Positions 57,771-64,000 of a stretch of 64,000 nucleotides of DNA are shown in pieces. The first letter of the stretch is position 1. Each line of letters opens with the position of its first letter. Both the position numbers and the translations under genes were made by a program. A model generated the notes under the pieces. It made no database searches. It was not told where the DNA came from and saw nothing but the letters and a program-made list of their open reading frames with translations. Source of the DNA: Abelmoschus esculentus (Eukaryota > Streptophyta > Magnoliopsida > Malvales > Malvaceae); contig JAUCBN010000046.1 in assembly GCA_035048815.1 (NCBI GenBank), positions 12,750,999-12,814,998 of the forward strand. The letters are read 5' to 3'.

Positions 57771-58832
57771 TGTAAAACTAATATTTTGATATAATAATTG
57801 AAAAATAGTTTTAGACTAAATTTAAAATATTTCAAAAATGATTTTATGTTCAAACAACTTGAAAATAAGTTTAAGACATTTTCAATGACTTGTTAATGTG
57901 TTTTAAATGTTTTAAAGAAGCCAAAGAACACAAAATGTTTCAGGCGCTTCGATACACTTTCCAAGTGTTTCTAAACAACTTTCTTATTTCAAAGAAAAAT
58001 GTCTAGGTGTTTCGATACGCTCCCAAGGCGTTTCGATACGCTTTTGTCTCTGGACAGAATGGTTTCGATACGTGTTTCGATACACCTCCAACGGTCATTT
58101 GAAAACTCCCATGAGTTAAGGGTTTCGAAATGCCTCCAAGGTGTTTCGATATTGATTCTTAAATGCAAGTTCAATGGTTATTTCCTAAAGCAACTGTATC
58201 GAAACAACTTCCACGTGTTTCGATACCGATCATACCAGAAGTAGAAATAAGCCTCAAAATCAGCTCCAAACGGCTCCAAATCAATCCCAACAATCACCAA
58301 CGGCTAGAAGGTCATTTGGGATGATAAAAAAAAGTCTCAAGCATCAAATAGAAGACTAATGCTTCAATTGTAACAACATTATGATCAAGCAATTGTCTTA
58401 GTACTTAATTTTCAATCTTTAGGTAGACAAACAAGCTTAATGTTTATGTATGCTCAAGTGTTTTAGGATTAGGTGAGAGCTTAGTTGCAAATAATTAACC
58501 TTATTAGAAGGATTTCAAGTTTGCTTAAGAATTCTCTTTGTGAGTGAATTCTCAAAGTTCAGTTGTGAACTTTAGATGCTTTATTCGGGTTGTGAATCAA
58601 GATTGCAAGGTTATCCCTTTGTTCCTCAAAAGGTCGAATTCTTAGTGAATTGTGGAAATCCTAGTAGGAAGCTAAGGTAGTAGATGTAGGTGCTTGTTCG
58701 AAAGTCGAACCACTCTAAATCATCGTCTTCATTGTCTATTTTCATTACTTCCACAACTAACACCTAATTACCGATTCTCCATCAACTTGGCAAACTATAT
58801 CGGTTATTCATCGCGCACCTTCAAGTCTAACG
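57771..58832 (+). mobile_element. Solo LTR related to the Copia LTR, copy 3
   Basis: It begins TGTAAAACTAATATTTTG and ends AAGTCTAACG, where the last base has changed from the expected A. A perfect GATAT duplication flanks it (57766-57770, 58833-58837). Between 57940 and 58230 it has many GTTTCGATAC motifs. Orientation is the same as copy 1. Confidence 0.87.
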
Positions 58833-58837
58833 GATAT

Positions 58838-59270
58838 TGAGGAGATGGAGAGTGTAATGGATTTGAGAAAAAAAATTAAAAGTAGAAGGTTTATATGCAA
58901 AAAATTAAGATAGTTTGAGAGAAAAATATATTCGATTGATATTTGAGATAATTTATTTAAGTAAATTTTTTCGTTAAAAATATATTCGAATATGATGAAA
59001 ATTATTGTTGAAGAGAAGATGAGAATATATATTTTTTTTCTCTTCAAACTATTTTAATTTTTTTAACCGTCGTATAAGTAAAATTAATTGTTACAAGTCT
59101 ACACCAAAAAAAACACACATTTAAACCAAATTTGTTAAACTGATTTACTTTTATTACCAATTACGGTTCGTAAGTCATAACCCCCAGTCCTGTAATAACA
59201 ATAAAAACACCAAATTTACTCATCTTTTTGTTAACACCTTCCAATTTACTTACTTTTCATTTCCCTACAA
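58838..59270. other. Upstream region of the DMP gene
   Basis: AT-rich DNA with no recognisable gene. The last 100 bases probably contain the promoter and leader, but I see no decisive element. Confidence 0.4.
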
Positions 59271-59363
59271 ATGAAACCAATCTCTAATAATCCATCAATC
59301 TCATTCAACATCTCAGAAAACAACATTGTGGAAAGATCAAAGAAAAGTAGAGTAATTCGTGCC

Positions 59364-60044
59364 ATGGACATCCAAGCTGAAGAACACGACCAACCTCTAT
59401 TGAAGAATACGAAAACAGCAGCCGGAGAAACGGTCCGAGAAGCGTCGAAAACCGTGTCGGAATGTCCGTTGTTACATCCGATTTTGAAGCCACCGAAGAC
59501 CAAGAAACAAAAGATTGTGAGAAAGACATTCAAAGGAACTGCTGTTTTGTCCAAGCTTCTGCCTACTGGGTCGGCACTCACGTTCCAATTATTATCTCCG
59601 ATACTAACAAACAACGGCCGGTGCAGAACCGAGGTTTGCCAAAACATGTTGCTCTGCCTCGTAGCGTTCTGCACCGGGGTGTGTTTCTTTCTTTCGTTCA
59701 CCGATAGTTATCGGGACGAAAGAGGGAAGGTTCGATACGGAGTGGCTACGTTTAGAGGGTTATGGGTGATGGATGACAAGGTTGAACTTTCGGTAGAGGA
59801 GGCCAATAAGTATAAGCTCAAGTTCATTGATTTTTTCCATGCTATGGTGTCTGTAATGATTTTCATGGCACTTGTTTTGTTCGATCAAAATGTTATCAAC
59901 TGCTTCCGTCCGAAGACGGAAGAGGACGGCAATGAGCGGTGGCTGATGGTGTTGCCTGCGAGCATTGGAGCCATAGGCTGCCTTTTGTTTGTTTGTTTCC
60001 CTAGCAAGCGCCATGGAATTGGCCGCCCTCTTTCTAAAAATTAG
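59364..60044 (+). CDS. DMP (DUF679) membrane protein, intronless
   Basis: The protein shows the DUF679 signature FKGTAVLSKLLPTGSALTFQ, then LSFTDSYRDERGKVRYG and TFRGLWVMDD. Four membrane segments fall in GSALTFQLLSPIL, MLLCLVAFCTGVCFFLSF, FFHAMVSVMIFMALVLF and WLMVLPASIGAIGCLLFVCF. DMP proteins reside in the ER, tonoplast or plasma membrane and are linked to membrane remodelling, senescence and, for the DMP8/9 branch, gamete fusion. This sequence resembles the DMP3/4-type branch more than DMP8/9. I prefer the ATG at 59364 because its context (GCCATGG) is strong and MDIQAEEHDQPLLK fits the family head. An in-frame ATG at 59271 would add 31 residues. Length (226 residues), single exon and gap-free frame are normal. 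No lesion is seen. Confidence 0.9.
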   Translation: MDIQAEEHDQPLLKNTKTAAGETVREASKTVSECPLLHPILKPPKTKKQKIVRKTFKGTAVLSKLLPTGSALTFQLLSPILTNNGRCRTEVCQNMLLCLVAFCTGVCFFLSFTDSYRDERGKVRYGVATFRGLWVMDDKVELSVEEANKYKLKFIDFFHAMVSVMIFMALVLFDQNVINCFRPKTEEDGNERWLMVLPASIGAIGCLLFVCFPSKRHGIGRPLSKN

Positions 60045-61629
60045 TCCACAACGGGACAATATGCTTCTACAAACCTGTTAATTTCTTGAAACTGCTGTCC
60101 AAATCTATGTATTAGTTGTAGTAAATTCATTGTAAAATGGCTGGCCGGTGATAATTTTAAACATTAAAACTTGTCGATCGGAAATCAACTCAGAATAAAC
60201 ATTTCAATTTTCAAGACAAGACGATAATGCTTGATTGTTGGAGTTTCGACCAAGTAGATCACAAGTTAGACAATATTTGATTTATACTCGTTAAAAAATT
60301 TTATTATTTGATTTATTGACTCGTTGTTCGTTAAGCTTGACTTATTACTCTTTAAATTCACTAAAAAATACATTACTTTTAACTAACAATAAAATTTAAT
60401 AATATTATATGATGCTTAATATTAACGTAAATTAACAAATTTAACTAAAAATAAAAAAAAATGTATAAAACACTTTCAAAATCTAAATTAACAATGTACA
60501 AATACACCAAACTAGCATGTTAAAATTAAGGGTAAATTACACGGATAGTCACCATACTATGTGTTTGGTATCGAAATGACCACAATACTTTAAAAAGCTT
60601 CAAATACACCGGTCAATTATTAAAATGGTATAGAAATAACCATCTACCGTTAGAAATTAATGAAACAGCTGACGTAGCCGTTAAAAATAATTAGAAAAAT
60701 TGCACATTTACTCCCTGTTATTTATACATTTTTATAATTTAATTCTAATTTTATTATAATAAAAATAATATAATTATTTAATTAAGTGATGACACATGTC
60801 ACCACCTTATTAAATGATTATATATATATAATTTATTAAATTTATTTTTATCCTCCAATCCAATGGTGACACATGTCACCGTCCGATTAAAGAAGAAAAT
60901 GTAATATTTGGAACCTTACAGCCGAAGGTATCAAATCTGGGCTTTTAGGGTGGAAAGCCCATTAGTCAACCACTAGAACAAGTGTAACTTTAGGATATAA
61001 AGTTGTTCATCTTACCTATCTTCCTAAGAGACATATCTGATAAGGTATGCAACCTACTTTTTTCTTTCCGAGGTGGATTAATGCTCCTTTACCTCTTTTA
61101 AGGTGTGAGATAAACATACGGAACAAGCGTTTGGTAGAAACTGGATTTTCCAGCTTTAAGGTAAAATCTGGGTTTCAAACAGCCATTCTGCATGTCTGGC
61201 CTGACCGTTCGGCGCTGCTTCTGCTACCAGCAGCAATGGCCGTTTGGGAAGCATTCCCGAACAAAGCCTTAAAAATGTTCCATGCCAAGGTTTAGCATGG
61301 TTTGAAGGATGAACAATTAATTAATCATATGGCTACGACTAATAAACACTATTATCTTTTCCATCCTTCGAGCCGAGCACAAGTATACCATCACAAACAA
61401 GGAAGTCGAAGTCGAATAAAAGCTGATCATTGATACCATAAACAAGAAGCAAAAGAAAATCCAAATCGATTTCATAACGAAACATGTCCAACACTGATAA
61501 GTACTACAGCAATCTCAAAGGACTGATCATGACACAAAACCAGACCAAGAATCAACCCCAAAGATCACTTTCAAAGTATTCACTTCCTAGAAATATTTAT
61601 ATTCAACCATTCACTCACAGTACCAACCC
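60045..61629. other. Intergenic DNA between DMP and OB-fold genes
   Basis: At 60533 GGGTAAATTACACGG begins a one-ended copy of the Mutator-like repeat seen at 32477. An 82-codon plus frame at 61047-61295 (MQPTFFFPRWINAPLPLL) is not recognised. From about 61330 to 61629 lies the probable 3' UTR of the minus-strand OB-fold gene. Confidence 0.4.
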
Positions 61630-62328
61630 CTAATTTGTACCCTGATCGGGAACGGTAACGAGCTCATATTCGACTAAAGAAAGATTGTTGTCTTCATTAA
61701 CAGAGAATTTAGCAGGCTCAGTTACCTCAATCCGTCCCCATTTGTCGACTGCTAGCCTCATTGTAGTTCGTTTGAACATAACGATCTTAGCATTACGTAG
61801 AATCACAGTCGCACCTTTCGTCATAAGATCAACTGCATCGGGCAGATTAAATTCAATAAACACAGTACTCTGTTCAAGATCAACTCAGAAATAGAAACCC
61901 AAACTTGATTAATCTCTAAAAGGCACAATTTTTAAACAAATACAACCGATTCTCTTTACTGTGAACAAAACATATAGATTATTCAACAAAACCCAATGTT
62001 AATCAATTCAATTAAAATACAGAGACTGTAATTTTCTATGAAAATCAATAGATAAAGATAGGGAAGGAAAAGGGATACCTTGTTCGTTTCGTGCAGTGAA
62101 GATGATGGTGCCGGTCTCATCTCCGACAACACACTCAGCGAGTTTTGCCGGAGGGGCAGGGCGAGAAAGGAGAGCACGGGGGTTGTTGGGCCTGGAGGAA
62201 GTCTTGACCGGAGTCGTCTCCACCACTTTGACGATCAAATTGTGCCCGGTGGAACCTGGCTTCAAATCCTCCACTTTCACAAACACCGGCTTTCTCTTAG
62301 CGTTCCCCTGTGCCGTGGCGGTCGCCAT
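61630..62328 (-). CDS. OB-fold nucleic-acid-binding protein, SOSS-B/At4g28440 type (2 exons)
   Basis: Exon 1 is 62328-62079 and exon 2 is 61832-61630; they join in phase 1 to 150 residues. The sequence KRKPVFVKVEDLKPGSTGHN, then ECVVGDETGTIIFTARNEQ and after the junction VDLMTKGATVILRNAKI, DKWGRIEVTEPAKF and LSLVEYELV covers the whole OB-fold of this family. It is related to animal SOSS complex subunit B (hSSB), which binds single-stranded DNA in repair; the plant proteins are little studied. The splice junction is fixed by the family segment ARN-QVDLM. The Ser/Pro/Arg-rich loop (SSRPNNPRALLSRPAPPAK) is in the L12-like position, where related proteins vary. No lesion is seen. Confidence 0.9.
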
Positions 62329-63633
62329 TTCTCTCGATCTGAAGATATGGTTTTGCCTAAAACCCTAGTGATTTGGGTGAATCTTGGATTTGGTTTTAAT
62401 GGGGGGAGGGCAGAATGGGAAAATGAACACAGATTTGGGATTTCTAGGGTTTTTAAGATATTTGGGAAATTGGGTGAGCTGTTCCGTCTCGGGAGGGGGA
62501 TTCTTTAATATTGAGTGGTAGAAGGTGTATTGGAATTTACACGTGTTTGAATCTTATTGGTGTTTATGGTCAATGATGTTGGGAAGACCAAGCATTTCCC
62601 CCTTCTCCAAGGGGTTTCAGTCATTACAAGCGTACTACTAAAGTACTTAAGTAACTACTTCCTCCCCAAGTCTGTTTTTCTGATTTTATTTAATTTGTTT
62701 AAATTATATATTTTAGATATTTAATGTTATTTTTAATTAAAATAAGTATATAAAATTTTATTTGGATACTATTTAAAAATAATATTATTTATAAAAATTA
62801 TCATCAAATCAAAATTTAACATGAGTTTTTATTTTTATTTTTTATAAAAAATAATTTTAAAAATTAAAAAGTTTAATATCTTAAAAAATTTATCCATTTC
62901 TTAAATACTAAACTTCAAAATTCTAAAATTGACATATTATCATCATTAATAGTTTTAACAGATCCTATCGTCATCGTCTTAGGTCATTAATAAATTTTCT
63001 CGAGTACCCATTGGCCATTGCTAGTAATCGTTGTTGAGAGGTTCTTTAATCAAATATCAATCGTTTATATCAATTATTGACGATGGGTAATTGAAAAACT
63101 AACTAATGACTTCGCAACAACCAACAAAGTTATCGATGACATTCTTAACATCAGTTTTAAGTTTTAGAGATTTTGAGATTATTTTATAATTTTTGAAAAT
63201 TTTAAAATATTATTTAAATTATTTTATTTTTTAAAAATAAAATAAATAATAATAGATAAGAGTTATTTATTATTGAGTGATGAATTTTTTTAAAGACATT
63301 ATTTTAAAATAATAATAAAATAAAATTTTAGGTACTTATTTCAATCAAAAATAACATTAGACACCTTATCTCAGAAAAAAGTATATAATTTATGTACTTA
63401 TTTTTTTAATAAAATTTATGTACTTATTTCTGAGTTAAGTTTATTTTTTAAATAGTGTTATTTATCTATAAAATTATTACTTTTTGAAACACTTTAATCT
63501 TTAATGTTTTAATTAAGTTAAAATGATTCATTCATGTATAAAAATAATTAGTCAATTAATGATAATTAATTTAAAATATCGTGATAAACTGAATTGTAGT
63601 ACAACTAACGGAGCAACTTTATATAAACAAAGG
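62329..63633. other. Promoter of the OB-fold gene and AT-rich spacer
   Basis: The first 200 bases are GC-richer and are the likely promoter and leader of the minus-strand OB-fold gene. From 62700 to 63600 the DNA is AT-rich with no recognised gene. Confidence 0.4.
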
Positions 63634-63635
63634 TA

Positions 63636-64000
63636 TAGTAAAACCTCTATAAATTAATACCCTTGGAACCATGAAATTTTATTGATTTAGAAAGATATTA
63701 ATATTTTAATAAATTAATAATTTATTAATTAAAAAAAATCTCAATTCATGAGTTAGGGCAATCTAATTCAGAGAAGACTAATGTTTTAGATGTCATCAGT
63801 TTTGTTGTCTCTGCTTGGACAACCAATGTTTCTCAATTGACAATAACAAATTGTTTTCGACACTGCAAAATTCGCTCAAATGATGAAGCAACATCAAGGG
63901 ACTTAAATGAGACAACTTTTGAAGAAGGCTTACATGAACTTGAGAATATGATCAACGATATTGGCTATCGCAATAAAATGGACATCGATAACTTGTTGGA
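63636..64000 (+). mobile_element. pogo/Lemi1-like DNA transposon, internally deleted, cut by the window end
   Basis: TAGTAAAACCTCTATAAATT at 63636 (continuing AATA) matches the Emigrant/Lemi1 terminal repeat as I remember it, and TA precedes it as a target site. Only about 130 bases later, the plus strand codes for the C-terminal part of a CENP-B/pogo-type DDE transposase: EKTNVLDVISFVVSAWTTNV, NCFRHCKIRSNDEATS and, near the edge, YRNKMDIDNLL. The middle and N-terminus of the transposase are absent. It cannot be autonomous as seen; the right end lies beyond 64000. Confidence 0.65.

Overview
The window is plant nuclear DNA. It has spliced genes with GT-AG introns, long AT-rich spacers and nested LTR retrotransposons. 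The gene set and the style of the LTRs (dense TATCGATA-type motifs, a large Copia with a third reading frame) suggest a Malvaceae genome such as cotton or a relative. That placement is inference; only a database search would settle it.

Recognisable genes, left to right: the AP2-containing exon of an ERF113/RAP2.6L-like transcription factor (about 1.13-1.68 kb, +); a complete nine-exon glycyl-tRNA synthetase with two in-frame starts, fitting organelle plus cytosol targeting (20.5-24.1 kb, +); a broken TPS-b monoterpene synthase (32.1-45.3 kb, +); an At3g02290-type RING-H2 E3 ligase (48.5-49.9 kb, +); a five-exon DHHC S-acyltransferase with one in-frame stop (53.2-55.1 kb, +); an intronless DMP/DUF679 membrane protein (59.3-60.0 kb, +); and a two-exon OB-fold protein of the SOSS-B/At4g28440 type (61.6-62.3 kb, -). 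They look like independent single genes, with no operon and no obvious cluster.

Mobile DNA dominates. A SIRE/Maximus-like Copia (about 4.7-17.1 kb, -) has decayed gag-pol and an extra downstream reading frame. That frame is split by a 2.9-kb solo LTR with a perfect 5-bp target duplication. Three solo LTRs related to the Copia LTR lie at 17.4-18.4, 26.5-28.0 and 57.8-58.8 kb. Intron 1 of the terpene synthase holds a three-level nest: a Mutator-like inverted-repeat element, inside it a hAT-type MITE with a perfect 8-bp duplication, and inside that a 9.8-kb Tat/Ogre-like Gypsy element with a perfect 5-bp duplication and tandem arrays near its 3' LTR. Smaller elements are several hAT-type MITEs, a CACTA fragment, a Stowaway-like MITE, SINE-like tRNA-derived repeats, two opposite-strand pieces of hAT transposase and, at the right edge, an internally deleted pogo/Lemi1-like element.

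I found no CRISPR array, no rRNA, no convincing tRNA gene and no unknown multigene system. The most interesting material is the nested insertion history, the decaying terpene synthase, the extra Copia reading frame, the tandem arrays in the Gypsy element and the single-stop DHHC gene.
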